A program made the translations under genes and the position numbers. Shown here one piece after another: positions 12,039 through 24,058 of a stretch of 50,632 nucleotides of DNA (position 1 is the stretch's first letter; every line of letters starts with the position of its first letter). Source of the DNA: Saccoglossus kowalevskii (taxonomy: Eukaryota > Hemichordata > Enteropneusta > Harrimaniidae). The DNA is taken from assembly GCF_000003605.2 (NCBI RefSeq), contig NW_003114461.1, positions 25,423-76,054 of the forward strand, in the 5' to 3' direction. Under the pieces are notes generated by a model. It saw nothing but the letters and a program-made list of their open reading frames with translations. It searched no databases and had not been told where the DNA came from.

Positions 12039-14719
12039 TATATATAATGATACCAATACATATATGACAGAAAGCATTGTTTTAAACATCTTTGAATTAT
12101 GATTAATGTATTCGTATCACATTAAGTAGGAACACTGAACTATTTTGTCACCAGCATTATAAACTCACATTGCTTAGCTGTACCTTTGTTTGTTAAATTG
12201 TCATTGAACAATAAATTATTTATTTATTTGAGGATTCTATCACTAAGCAATTTAATACTCTCATGTTTATTTTGAGAACTCATTAACGCTCAGGCGTAAC
12301 CTCACATGGTAACCGCTTCTGTCCAATATGGACACATTCCATTGAATTGACGCATATACAATTCACGGAGTAATAAATTATTTAATGTACTACGGTAAAC
12401 TATTTAAGGTAAATAACTGTAAATACAGCACAAACCTGTTTATTAAGCGATGGTAAGCGTACTGAAGTGGTTATTAAAAACTAGTTTGAAGCGAAAACTA
12501 TCACGATAGTGACAACAAGTTAACATTTATGCAAGGTACTTTGCAGTGATATCAAAATTGAAATCTTTGCCTTTACTCTGATTAACTATTCGGTAACTAC
12601 TCCGATTAAATCTGGGCTTTCACTGAATTGTACATACAATTGAAAAAGGGTAACAAAAAAATGGCAAATATTTTTTATGTACATACTTACGTAAATTTTT
12701 GTAATTCACTTTCAGATTTATATTAAATTTTGGAAAAAATATATCATTTCACTAAATTTACTAATGACAGTACCGGTAACTCAAAAAACTGTTGTTTTGG
12801 TTGATGTACTACATTATATCTGACTTTAATAATCAACAATGGTGGATCTTCTTCTTAGCATGGGTAGTTTTACATAAAGTCTATTTGTTCAATTACTCAA
12901 GTGTTCAATTTACACTCCAGCAGTCCATTGGTCCTCTGTTTGTATATACCTCTCACAATAGGTTTACCAAGTATTATGACTGAGTTTTAGAATCTTAATA
13001 AATTTGTCACCCAGCCAGTTTTAATAGTATATTGAACCTGTATATGTGGGGGATGTTGAACTGTTGTCCGTTATTGTGATTGAGGAAATGGAGGAAAAGG
13101 CAATTATTCTTTGTATATAGACATGCACCCTATACACACCTTGTTGGTCAGTTTAAATTGTTTGAAGGACAATACAGGGTGTGAACGGCTAAAAATGCAG
13201 TTGTATTATATAGAATAATTGTTCAAGTACTTTTTAAATATTGTGAATGCCAGTTAAATTCGCACTGGTCGTGAAAAGCATGAAAAGATACATGTCCGCA
13301 AGATTTGATAATAATTAATAAATGAAACGCATTGTGGTACCCATGATGCATCTCACAGTTCTTACCTACGGTATGTGTACATTGGAATGGATTATTTCTT
13401 TGCCAAAAATAGATGAGAAATATTCATATAACAGTACATCCATTGTAAACATTTCTGATATTCTAGTATATTTTTTTTTTAATTTAAAAAAAAATACACA
13501 TCTTTGGTTTCATAGATAGGAAGTGTGAATGCTGCTCTGCTAATTTCACACTCGCTACGTGAGTTTGGTTTTGTACAGTAATTCTATGCTTAGTAGAGTG
13601 AATATTGTGCTACTAACACTGCACTAATTATTACCTAATATAAGTGTGCCATGCGATACTAGTCTCCAGCATTTAATGCCACTTGATGTGACAAGGCTGT
13701 GTGACCAATTCCTTATCATAATGGCATTAGGGTAATTTAATGTACAATTCTGATGTCAACCCGGCCCAGGCGAACACATTCCAGTGTTTCCCAAAGCTTG
13801 CATCGTCAGTAAAGAAATTCTAGGTCTCCCCATTGAGTCTGGAGGGCAGGACACATTCACCCGGGGTAGGGGGTCGAGTCCAACAGTTAGAGTTGATTTA
13901 CTGTATTGTTTCAAGGCCATCGATATGTGGATCAACAAGCTGCAACTTTTGTTGGCAACAAATGTTGATTCATGACCTTTCATTGAATTGACAGGTTGTT
14001 GTTTATGATACCTTGGTTACAGCTACAACAGTTACAGTCTCTGTGTGCTGGCTGCCCAGTTACCAGATCACTTAAATTTCACATGGATAAATAAATTAGA
14101 TCATTTTAATTGACCTCATGTGTTGTTTATGAAACCTTAAAGCCACAATAGCTGTATCTATCAATAATTTTGTCATCAATTTTTATTCTTAATAAAACAT
14201 TTTCTATGTCAATGGTATCAATTTGCATATATACTGAGGTTATATATTAAATCACTTGCAAGTGAAAAAAAAAAGATGGCTGTGAGCGGCTGTACCCAGG
14301 TCTCCAGAGGGCGCCATTTATTGAAATTCAAGGAACCTCAGAAATTACGGTACAATATGACAACTTTAATACTGGGTGCCCTGGGCGAAATGTCAAATAT
14401 GTTGCCATTGAGAGAGGGTAAGCCTCTCTCTGTTGTCTTCTCACTGATGACCTTATGTGACATATCCCATAATACTGTGTGTCATGTGTCGCATTTTTCT
14501 ACGGTCTATACCACCTGACCTATTTCAACAAAATGGTGACTACTCAACTTTAAGTTTTCGTATCAAATTTTATGTAAATTTTGTCATGTATCCTTTCACT
14601 TTTCCCATGCATTCGTGTCTAAAACAATATTTCGGTGAGATTTGGTCATATTTATATTTAAACAAAAAAATGTTAAAAATCACAGTTTAGTGGAAGTTTT
14701 GAAAGCAAGCCATGCCAGC

Positions 14720-14884
14720 TTAAAGCGAGAGGGTCGTCACCTGTTAACGCGTGGGAATTGAGTCCCAATCGACGGTAACAACACACACTAAAAACGCAAA
14801 GGCTCGTGGGTAGATGCTTGTTTGTAAACAATGACACGCTATGACCATCTGACACATGCGCAGGTGACGACTCCCCCGCTTTAA
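14720..14884. mobile_element. MITE-like element, family T (TTAAAGCGAGAGGGTCGTCA ends), copy 1 with 55-bp extra segment
   Basis: The left end ttaaagcgagagggtcgtca and right end tgacgactcccccgctttaa form a near-perfect inverted repeat of about 24 bp. The second copy, 43662-43769, shares both ends and the middle (gcttgtttgtaaac), but is 57 bp shorter. Here the extra material lies between two cgtggg hexamers at 14750-14755 and 14805-14810. Ends in TTAA would fit a TTAA target site, but the duplication cannot be told from the TIR itself. Confidence 0.85.
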
Positions 14885-15300
14885 CTAAAGCTAGCAAAAT
14901 GTTAGATCTGTTTGGACCATACTGTATATTGGTAACAGTATGGGCACTTTTGATATTGGTCAAGCTTATACATTAATATTCAATTCACTATTATCAAAAT
15001 ATTTCGTATTCAGGATTCACGTTGATTGCCTTAAAATACTCAATAAAAATGTTTTTAAAAAAAAAACTAGGTCATCATAGTCGTTCAATAGTATTCTCAA
15101 ATTAATTGTAGTAAATGGTATTCGTAATAGCTTATTTTATTGACAGCATTGAGACCTGTGTGCCCGCTAAGCTGATATGACCTACCACTGACACACAAAG
15201 ATTTGTTTTGCTAATTAATCATGCATTAAAATAGTGATTTTAAAAATAACACAACTTACTATAATTTTGTAATTTGATAAAAAGAAATTTACATTTCTTA

Positions 15301-15910
15301 CACCAAGAGCAACACAGACTCTCACCTGTGATCTCATACGATCTCATCTTGACTATTGAAATAGCTTATTAGTCGATTATTTGATTAAGAAATTTCAACA
15401 AGTTCAGAATTCAGCAGCTCGTCTTGTCTGCAAGCGAGATTTATCTTCTCACATTTCACCACTTTTAAAATCGCTTCACTGGCTGCCTGTTAACAGACGT
15501 AAATAATATAGAATTTCAAGTTTGTGCTACTTTATCAATAAGTAACACTGGCCCATGATACCTGTCAGGTCTTCAACATAAATACCATCCCGCTAGACAT
15601 TTGTGTTCGTCATCAGACGATCGTATATTAACAAAAGCACGCACTACTAAATCATTTGATGAAAGTGCATCACAATATTCAGGTCCAAACATTTGGAATT
15701 GCATACCCTTCTCAATCCGCCATTCAGTCTCGCATTCCTCATTCAAGAGAGCACTAAAAACATATCACTGTAGTCAATTTCAATTTGTTTTTCTTTTCTA
15801 TAGTTCTTGTGATTTTTTATTGATACTCTTTTACATTATGTAATGCGCATAGAGCTCATTTTAGGAGAATATGCGCATGATAAAGTCATCTAAATAATAA
15901 TAATAATAAA
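15301..15910 (+). mobile_element. Decayed L2/CR1-like LINE, 3' end with RT C-terminal region
   Basis: Broken frames on the + strand carry the typical end of a non-LTR retrotransposon ORF2. They show KFQQVQNSAARLVCKRDL (about 15390-15443), HISPLLKSLHWLPVNRR (15451-15500), then YSGPNIWNCIPFSIR (about 15676-15720) and SSFKRALKTYHC. Stops and frameshifts between these blocks (for example near 15375 and 15505) show that it is dead. It ends in a short GC-containing hairpin (aatgcgcat ... atgcgcatga, 15842-15880) followed by an AAT microsatellite at about 15894-15909, the usual layout of an L2-type 3' tail. It is a 5'-truncated copy: no endonuclease or RT catalytic region is present. Confidence 0.85.
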
Positions 15911-16011
15911 CAAAATAAGTGTAATAGGAAGAAAATTCAGAGCCACATTTTTGTTTGTCTTTATACAGTATACAATGTTTTTCTTCTTCTTGAAGACCGA
16001 CTTTTCCAGCA

Positions 16012-16098
16012 GTCAACAAGCTGACTCAAATTAATTTTGGGGTAATTTCATTTTAACTCAGGATCTCTACAAAATCTGTCCTGTTAGAGGGCGCACTG
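16012..16098 (+). repeat. Short dispersed repeat (gagggcgc type), copy 1
   Basis: This stretch resembles 37692-37778. Both hold ctgac(t/c)caa, then tt(a)atttgggg(t)aatttcatttt, then aaat(c)... and finish at ctgttagagggcgcac or tgctagagggccggcac. Similarity is imperfect and the ends are not defined, so this may be part of a longer SINE-like unit. No promoter boxes are recognised. Confidence 0.5.
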
Positions 16099-17536
16099 AA
16101 TGAGAGTGAGCTCTCTGGAGACATACAGTAATTACATGTAGGTATCTGTACATTGTGTGAAAATGTTTTGTTTTTCTGAAACTAGTGAAATGGATATGTG
16201 TTTCTCTTGAAAATTTGCTTTTTTGAATTTTTTCATTCAAAACAGACGTACGGAAAACATACTGAAGTTGCAGACATCCTGTCGATTGTTATATAGTGAT
16301 CAGCAAACTGGTGTGCCTTAGTGTTGTCTTTCACAAAAGAAATTAGTCTGAAGGCAGGTATATAATGGCCTTCAAAATTGAATGCTTCTAAGTCAATTTT
16401 GTCACAGTCATTGCTTGGTATGTGGTGCATAAACATATACTCAAAATGTGTAAAGGACATTTATTTGTTTCCTTTGCAGAAAATTTGAACAGACGTGAAA
16501 ACAGTGGTGATTTTTTAAGTTAGATTAAGTTATTATGTGTTAACACTTTGATATGTTTTAATGGATGGCCACATTCACTTATGCAGAGTCTGAGAAGCCT
16601 GATTTGTTTGCATAAATTTCATATGCATATTAGATCCAATTAATACAGAGGGGTGGATGTTGAGATCTGTGTGCATCTGCTGGAATCAGTGTAACTGTAA
16701 CAATTGCCAAGCTTGAGCTGAAATGTTACTCCGATCGTGACAGACCCATGCAGTTTAGGTACGTTTCATGACCCATATGTTGACCTATAGGTGTGACCAA
16801 TCTCACAGAGGCGCATGATAAATTCTAAGTATGAACATTTACTAAAGACCTTGGTTATATAATGCTGTCAGTCGTTGACCTGTGATGTCCTCTGTGTCAC
16901 TAATGCCTTAGCGAATTCATTGGGCCGAAATTTAATAGTGTAATAGTTCAACCTTTGTCTAAAGGTGGCATTCCAACCAGTCATGCATGGTCGAGCTATA
17001 CCTCCAGGTTATTTGTGTGATTTCTGAACTCTTGCGATGACATTATTTGTGTTCTTCTTGACAAACCAATCAATGGTTGTTGTATTTGTCAGTGATACCT
17101 TTAGGGCATTATGTTACCGCTCCACTAATTGCGGTCACCGCAAAATGTGAAATTTGATGTCTGCTTTGTTTTCGGACTACTTTTAAGTAGTTAAGTTAAG
17201 TTTAAGTTTTCTTTACCTTTACTTAATTTATGTAATATATATATATGTATGTGATATATCATGTTATTATATATCTGTCATCTTAACGCCATAAGTTTGT
17301 GTGTCGTTATTTTGCTGCATTTTACAGGGGTATTTTCATCATACATATTAGGAAATGTAAATTCCAAATATGGAATAATTATACACGTAAGCGTCCTCTA
17401 ATAATAAAAACAAACATGGTTGCCACCAGGGTTTGACCGGTCTCCACACAAAGAAGTTCTCTGATTTTGTTCTGAACATTTTGGATTTCAGCATTTCCAT
17501 GATGTATCCTTGGAAGGAAAAGATGTATACCGAGTA

Positions 17537-17680
17537 GTAATATGGTTATTATGATGATACCTCAAAATATGCCTTCAGACAGTACACCGTCTTATAGACC
17601 TCTGCTGCGCGCCGGCCAATACTCTCGCTGTACTGTCTTTGTGCATACTTTGAGGTATCATTGTAATAACCTTATATTAC
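17537..17680. mobile_element. Foldback (long inverted repeat) element, 144 bp
   Basis: The left arm begins gtaatatggttatta and continues tgatgatacctcaaaatatg to cagacagtaca. The right arm begins tgtactgtctttg and continues catactttgaggtatcattg to ataaccttatattac. The arms pair over about 50 bp with few mismatches around a GC-rich loop (ctgctgcgcgccggcc near 17602-17617). Non-coding; MITE-like, with RNA hairpin potential if transcribed in the intron. Confidence 0.8.
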
Positions 17681-18539
17681 AAGGATGAAGAAAAATGAAA
17701 TAATAATTTGAGGTCACCGTACTCTATTCAAAAATCGATCAACAAAATACAGTGAAAATAGCAAGTTTTGTCTGTTTTAGGACATTTTACCATTTGATAT
17801 ATCCCAAAATATTGTTCATTGACATATGGTGAAAAAAAAGATATATACAATGTAGTATCTTACATGGTATTTATGGAAGTCTACCAGAAGTCTAGAAATA
17901 TTTGTAGTGGGTTAATTTTACGAGGAAATGTGTATTCATTTTGGTCTTTGGAGAACGCTGCTTAAAATGTCATTTTACGCGTTTTCTACCGTATTCTACC
18001 ATTTTTCTCGACATTGACAATGAAAAGTTTACTCCTGTTGACTATTACTACAACTAATAACTGTAGATAGATTTGGACACAAAATATTGTCACTGCTGCA
18101 CATATATGCTCGAAAATTATTCCCACATGCCAAAAACCCTGAGTAGCATTCTACTTTGTATAAATTCAGAACATGTGTAGGTGAAATGAACTCCATGTGT
18201 GCCTGCATGAACACTATTGAAAAAAAAAAATGTTACCAAATGGAATTCAAACAAGAAATATACTGGGAGTTAAACCAAAACGATCACCAACATCTAGACA
18301 AGCCACAGTTATAGTGTTAATACATTATTTCCAGCAATTTACAAAATTATATTTTAGTCACAAGACCCCAGTATAGCTTCAAGAATTATTTCAGAGATGC
18401 TGCCAATACATTATTTACCATATTTGTTCTATTAGTAACGCATGTGCTTACATAAAGTACATAGAATTTTCCTATGTTCCTGTGTTTCCTATGTTTTAAT
18501 GGTTCAATATAAAACAAATGCAAATTTTGGTTCATATGT

Positions 18540-18835
18540 TTTTATTATATTAAAGTTTATTTATTTAATTTAACACTTTATTAAAAGAGAGAGGGCCAAT
18601 ATACAATAAAGTAATTTTCTTGGGCCCTCTCTGTAGGAACAAAATACAAAATATACACTCTATAGGCTTGAGTCATTTACAGCAAATTTGATAGATATAT
18701 TTTGTAGGTTTTCTTAAAAATGCCTAATGAAGCTGAATTTCTGATATTGGATGGTAAGTTATTCCATAGGGTTACCCCTCTATACTGAAATGCCCTCTGG
18801 CCCATGGACATAAATGTTTTCCATTTAGTAATGCA
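18540..18835 (-). mobile_element. LINE 3' end (CR1/Jockey-like), antisense, with terminal hairpin
   Basis: On the - strand the last 50 or so codons of a non-LTR retrotransposon ORF2 are open. They end at a TAA complementary to 18677-18679. The peptide includes MGQRAFQYRGVTLWNNLPS and SLGIFKKTYKIYLSNLL, the standard GxxAFxYRGxxLWNxLP end of this class. The 3' UTR that follows (18676 down to 18540) holds a hairpin with arms agagagggcc and gggccctctct at about 18587 and 18619. Then come AATAAA and a short AAATA-rich tail. 5'-truncated; the upstream limit is uncertain. Confidence 0.85.
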
Positions 18836-20214
18836 TAAATAATTGTGATTTCAATATTTAAAATACAGCAAATACGATAATGCCTGTGTATTATTCTATG
18901 CATGGTGTAGTTTTCTCTGAGATGCAACGTTGCTGACTGTGTTCTATATTCTCAATCCTACCTTTGTAAACAATAAATTACATTATTGTCAACTGGAAAA
19001 AAAACATAAATAAAGTTTGTACAAATATTTAAACCATACCATGATGCTCGTAGCAATGAGTGTTGCCAAGTAAGGAAATCAGTGTTTTGGAAAATAAAAT
19101 ATTGATCTGATCAACAATACATTTACCCACAAAATAAAACAAAAAAACAACTCAAAAATATTTTTGTGTCCATATTTAAATATTAGAAACACATTGGATA
19201 AAAAAAGGTGTAAATTAAGCCAGACCAAAAGGTGAAAGGACATGTGGTTGTCTAATTAACAAAACAGATTTATGGAGCTTTTGTTTTCTGAGATGGGGGA
19301 GGGAGGGTGTGTCCTCTGGGGATGGACACAACTACTATGGAATAAAATAGTTTGTTTATTATTTATCTGCGACATAAATCTACAAACTATTATAAGGTAT
19401 TGACCTCTTGACCCCGGCATGCCAGAACTTTTTATTACCGAATTACAGGGTTATAGCCAGAAAATTGAAACAGTCTGTCTAAAAACTTTATCGAAGTTAC
19501 TAGTCTGTAGCGATAGAATTATAGTCAATATTTTGTTGATTATTGATGGTTATTTATACAAAGAAAATGAAATTTTCAATGAAAATTGGACAGGTTTTTA
19601 AAGATTTTGCCTGTCAAATGAAAATTTGTCTCTCAACTCTCTGTCTATAATGGTGGAGTGCCTGTCTACAAAAATGGTAGGCAGACAGGTGGTGGGCTAA
19701 AAGCCTGCTGAGTTATATCGCTGTTGGCTTCTGTTTATCGAATTTCTCATCCTAATGAATAGAAACAAAATAAACTTATTTACTCTCAACACATGATGAA
19801 AATCAAGTAAAAAGGCTTTTTCAATTCCTATGAATTGTCCCCTGAGAGTTGTTGAATCTTTCCAGTTTCCTTTTCCTGTGAATACTAAATCATTAACGTA
19901 ACAAAAGCATTCCAGACTTGATATTTAAAGTTTATTGGTGGGATTTGATTGTCTTTATTATTGGTATGATGTAAATTTCTAATGTACTTAGCTTTGTTTT
20001 CGCATTCCTCCGCACTCATTACAGTGTTTATTATTTTATTATGTGTATTAAAGATAGGTGGATAAAAAAAAAAAAAATTGGGGTTCGCTCTGATTTTATT
20101 ACAGGTAGTCAGTCACTTTTACGAGGACAGGCTTTCATATGCATTCTTTCCATCAAAACATTGATGCCACTATTAGGAATGCTACTTATGGGGGGGGGGG
20201 GGGGGTCAATACAC

Positions 20215-20332
20215 CACGACCTGTTCTAACCTATATGGGTCTCATAACGACATACACAACACATGTAAATTACATGTGTTTGTTTACGTGAAATTTGAAT
20301 ATGCGGTGTGTGACAATCATCGCCCTTTTAAT
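20215..20332 (+). mobile_element. MITE-like element, family G, decayed copy
   Basis: Aligns with the 10031 copy in the same orientation: cctgttc, atatgggtctcataacgac, atacacaaca, tgtttacgtgaaatttgaa and the end catcgccctttta. Most CpGs of the 10031 copy are TpG or CpA here. A G16 homopolymer (20190-20205) lies just upstream. Confidence 0.7.
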
Positions 20333-21539
20333 AATCTATTATCTATGTTTTGCTAATATATAAATTCAACAAAAATTAGTTTATTTGAGCAAAAACATCT
20401 CTCAGGATTCAACCATTCAGTGCACACATTATGTTTTAATCCAAGAAAATATCAATTATATTTGTTGATGGACTAATTGCAAGACAAAGTCCATGCCAAC
20501 TTATTATTAATAGTACCGGTAAGACATGAACTAGAAGAATTTGAACAAATTTGATAAATCATGTTTTTGAAAACGGGTTACAGAACTGCGTGAAGTTACC
20601 AGTTAATTGACAGGACAATGTTCTTTGTCCCTCAATACAATTAATGATGATACAATATTGTTATTTGTTAATTTTCAAACATCATTTAATTTTATTTGTT
20701 TGCCAATCAGTGTAGTTTATTGTGTCTTTTGTTTACACGCGTTATATACGTCACTATCACTTGAAGTAGCAATTTTTTTTAGCGGTTTTGCTTTTCCATT
20801 CTTGCTAGAAGCAGTTATTGCAAAGGCTTTAATAACAAATGTTGGTAGGTTTGGTATTTCTACTAGGATATGCTACTAACTAATAAAAAGATGAATATTT
20901 TAATTTGCCATTTGAATAATTTTATTAATTCTGCATTAAATAGTTTGTTGGCATGGCTGTGGGCGTTTGAATAGTAGCGTTCACACAACGTTTCTTAGCA
21001 TGGGCTAGGAGGTTGAACATATTTGCATATTCTACAAGTATTGGCAAAAATTATGTAAATAACTGTACCAGCATTAAACCTTATTTCAATATTGTAGTTT
21101 AATAAATCTTACCAATAAATACTGCTAGAAAAATCAGGATTTCTTATTTCACTGCTCTACATCAACTATGGAATCAGTTTATTAATTACTAGATTATTGC
21201 CTGTGTTTTTGTTTTTAAGTGTGGTTGTAGAGGGCGCTGTTCACACCTTGACACAGTGGTTTTAAATAATGTTTTGATTGCTAATGCAAAATGATGACAG
21301 CGTAGTAAATACATTTTCAAGTACAAAGTAACAACATTCGAAATATAAACTTGCCATGGGTCAAGCTGTTTTATACATAGATACATCGTTTGTATCAGAT
21401 TTACACCGATAATGAGCTGACATTGTGCTCACTTCATATATAGGAAATAAAACACAATTGTTGAAATCAATATGATTTGATACCCTTATAAATTTGATTT
21501 GTGATTACAATAACATTGTTCGTTTTGTTTTTATTTCAG

Positions 21540-21610
21540 AGTGTGACAGATAAAAAGTTTGCTAATGACGATTTCAGAGCTTCATTAGAAAATGGTGTCT
21601 TGCTGTGCGA
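21540..21610 (+). CDS. LIMCH1: LIMCH1/LMO7-like protein, coding exon 2 (CH domain)
   Basis: Seventy-one bases encode residues 38-60 plus the first two bases of codon 61. The acceptor is ttatttcag|a (21539/21540); the donor is gtaagt at 21611. The frame is phase 0 on the left, phase 2 on the right, joining exactly to exons 1 and 3. The peptide starts SVTDKKFANDDF and ends ASLENGVLLC, the CH-domain hallmark in which LENG(V/I)LLC forms the core helix. Its counterpart in vertebrate LIMCH1 as I recall it is FRTGLENGILLCE. CH domains of this single type are not canonical paired actin-binding modules; their direct partner is less certain. Confidence 0.93.
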
Positions 21611-22179
21611 GTAAGTATGTTTTTAATGAGAGGCAAATTATCAAAATCTAACCAAGTTCATCACAAATTTGCATTTTGTAATTGAGTGAGTCTTTTAAAG
21701 GGGCACCTTCCAGTTAAGATAAATTTTACAACAAATTTACTTTCTGGATTAAAATAACAATGGATAACAAAAGATAGATTAACATTGTAAACAACATAAA
21801 CAATAGTGTCCCATGATTCTTTGGTGCAATCCAAGGGATTGAGCGGTTCCCCTTTAAGTGTCATACTGTGTTTGTTCCACAAAAAAATGCATCTCCAATA
21901 GAAGATTACATAAACCAAAGAATACATTTAATTTAAATACTGGAATATTAAAATATGACTTATTGTGACCATAGATGCACCACGGTTATTTACATAATTG
22001 CATCCACACCTGATAGAGCAAATATGGTATTGATTTGTAATTCCAGCATTCCTACCAAAGTATGCGTTAATTGTTAAACTGGAGTATGAACTATAGATTT
22101 TGTATCTCCAATTCGCATTTGGTTGTATTGACAGTGCATGTGTCTAATGAATTCATTAGTTTGTTTATATTTTTTACAG
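21611..22179 (+). other. Intron 2 (569 bp, phase 2)
   Basis: Begins gtaagtatg and ends tatattttttacag. It is the only short intron of the three complete ones. It carries one MITE-like element at 21693-21859, described separately. Nothing else is recognised. Confidence 0.9.
21693..21859. mobile_element. MITE-like element with CTTTTAAAGGGG ends, in intron 2
   Basis: Left end cttttaaaggggcacc and right end ggttcccctttaag are an imperfect inverted repeat of about 14 bp enclosing AT-rich non-coding sequence. Total is about 167 bp, roughly 30% of the small intron. Only one copy recognised in the window, so the boundaries rest on the TIR alone. Confidence 0.6.
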
Positions 22180-22249
22180 ATTGGTAACTGCAATTAAACC
22201 TGGTTCAATTAAGAAAATTAACAGATTACCTACTCCCTATGCTGGGCTG
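22180..22249 (+). CDS. LIMCH1: LIMCH1/LMO7-like protein, coding exon 3 (CH domain)
   Basis: Seventy bases complete codon 61 (Glu, split ga|a) and encode residues 62-84. The peptide is LVTAIKPGSIKKINRLP followed by TPYAGL. The run KPG(x)(x)KKINRLPTP is highly characteristic of the LIMCH1/LMO7 CH domain and is the strongest single piece of evidence for the family. The acceptor is tttttacag; the donor is gtatgt (22250), leaving phase 0. Separated from exon 2 by only 569 bp. Confidence 0.94.
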
Positions 22250-22741
22250 GTATGTAGTTTTAGTTTTCACATATATTGTACATTTTTCACACCTTCCTCA
22301 CTTCCCTGGGTGACCTTCCTTCCTTCTTTGAAACTTTACATTGTCTAGTCACAAAATATTTGTTTAATCTTCAATAGATACAATACCTTTAAAATTTTGA
22401 ATACCAAAATCGATTTTTGTTGCCTTTTGTCATTTGTTTTGATCAAGATCCTTAGCAGATGGAAAATTACTAGTAAGACGTCTTGGTTCAAAATTGCAAA
22501 GGAATTATTGAACAAATGCAAGAAAATATGTAAAATGTTAATGCCAAAATGTAGGCTGGAAAATTATGGCGTTTCGAGCATTACTAATAAAAAGACAGAT
22601 GACTATGATATTTATGTGAACAACAGCTTCAAATAAGAGCTTTTTTTATTTAAGAAAGAGATTAATTTTCAGTTGGATTATATAAGTACATGGCTTGTAC
22701 TTTAGACTATGAGTAGAATGAGCCTGTAGCCATAGAAACCT

Positions 22742-22975
22742 AAACCTTTTCACCACCAGTTCCCTCTTTTCATCACAAAATAGTCCCATTTATAGTCTGC
22801 AGAAGATAGAAGATTGGGACAAAAATAGCCAAATTATTTGAATAAAAACTAAAAAATTTACACAAATTTTTTATGTTGGCTCCAAAATTCGAGTTCATTT
22901 CCAGAAATATTGAAACATATAAGAAAAAATGGCAAAATAATTTGTGCGAGAAAGTCTGGTGATGAAAAGGCTAAA
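22742..22975 (+). mobile_element. MITE-like element, family F (TTAACCTTTTCACCACCA ends), copy 1
   Basis: Left end aaaccttttcaccaccag and right end ctggtgatgaaaaggctaaa are inverted. The interior carries the family core ttggctccaaaattcgag and tttccagaaatattgaa. Four further copies are at 29622 and 41868 (opposite orientation) and at 37280 and 47378 (same orientation). Full copies are about 210-245 bp. Non-coding. Confidence 0.88.
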
Positions 22976-23960
22976 AGCAGAACTGAGGTGAATTGTGGTT
23001 GCTGAGACACCCCCCCAACCCAACTCACTCATCCCTAAATCTTAAATAAATCCAGTTGTGTTTATTTTAAAGATATAATCACCTATGCATTGGAGCATGA
23101 TATGCTTCCATGCTGCTTGACATCCCTTATTCCAATCTGCTTTATTTTGACTGTGCTGGCAAAATATACAACTGTCTGGTAACAAGTATACCATAGAACC
23201 CTGAAACTATTGATTGACAACTACGTAACTGACATTAGGCACGTACTGAAAAAATGATTTTTGTTTGTTTCACATCTCCATTATTTCAAATTGAGTTTCC
23301 TACTTTTATTTTTCTTAGTTGCTGTTTCATTAATTATTATTTTTGTTAATTATTGTTCAATTGTTTTTTTATTTCGGTAAGATGTTTTTTTTTGCTTCTT
23401 TTTGCTCTGGTTTATTACCAATGTTATGCTTGTATACTGCTAGTAACTTTTAACAGTTAATTCTTAGCAACAGGAGAATTTCCTGAAATATGTTTCTTCT
23501 TGTCAGTTTCCATAGAAACAAACACTTCAGGTTTGTCTGCTAATGTATAAATATGAGATTTAAATTAATAAATCTTTCCAAAAAAAATTATAGCTGAAGC
23601 GTTTTTTTTTTTTGTCTTGATAATGTTTTTTTCATTAGACACATTGTGTATATAATTCAACAAATTTGAATTTAATGTCTTTTTGTTGCAAAATTTAATG
23701 TTTAAAGATGGGCTTTACAACTTTCCTTGTGAATATATTGGACCACCAGACAAAAAATATATACTTTTTGAAAACAGCCATTAAAGTAAATATTCTAATT
23801 GAACGGTTGTTTCAAAATTATTTAAAGTTTCAGTCATGCAGCATACGGTCATTTTTGTGCACGCAAACAATGCATTATCTACGGCAATAGAAATACAGGT
23901 ACCATTCTTGTCAGCATTTCAGTAACATTGGCATTTTTGCATTTTTGTATTAACGAGTAG

Positions 23961-24058
23961 TGGTTGTCGCATTGCGTCCTGTTCGATATAGGTCATATAC
24001 AACAAGTGGTAAAGTACATTGTTCACACAAAATTTACGACCATACACCGCCCTTTTAA
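23961..24058 (+). mobile_element. MITE-like element, family G, short copy
   Basis: Matches the 10031 copy through gcgtcctgttcgatat, atacaac, gtaaagtacattgtt and the terminal accgcccttttaa. It is shorter, with several internal deletions, including most of the tttacatgaaaattcgaac block. Confidence 0.7.

Larger units (their letters stand above)
2545..21539 (+). other. Intron 1 (18,995 bp, phase 0)
   Basis: The intron opens with gtaagt at 2545 and closes with the pyrimidine-rich acceptor ttgtttttatttcag ending at 21539. It contains the repeats listed separately. I see no gene, RNA gene or element in 2545-5305, 5729-10030, 11056-11848, 12039-14719, 14885-15300, 16130-17536, 17681-18540, 18840-20214 and 20333-21539. 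These are AT-rich with short homopolymers, for example C12 at 7835-7846 and G16 at 20190-20205. Open frames there, such as a 108-codon hydrophobic frame at 8338-8664, look like by-products of T-rich sequence. A first intron this long often carries enhancers, but nothing here identifies one. Confidence 0.8.

Noticed and set aside
13757-13886. Possible tRNA-derived sequence with ggtcgagtcc, like a B box
   Set aside because: No A box, acceptor stem or cloverleaf can be formed around it, and no second copy was found.
14276-14518. 80-codon frame with gagggcgcc near its start
   Set aside because: No domain and no splice signals in register. The gagggcgc word is common in dispersed repeats.
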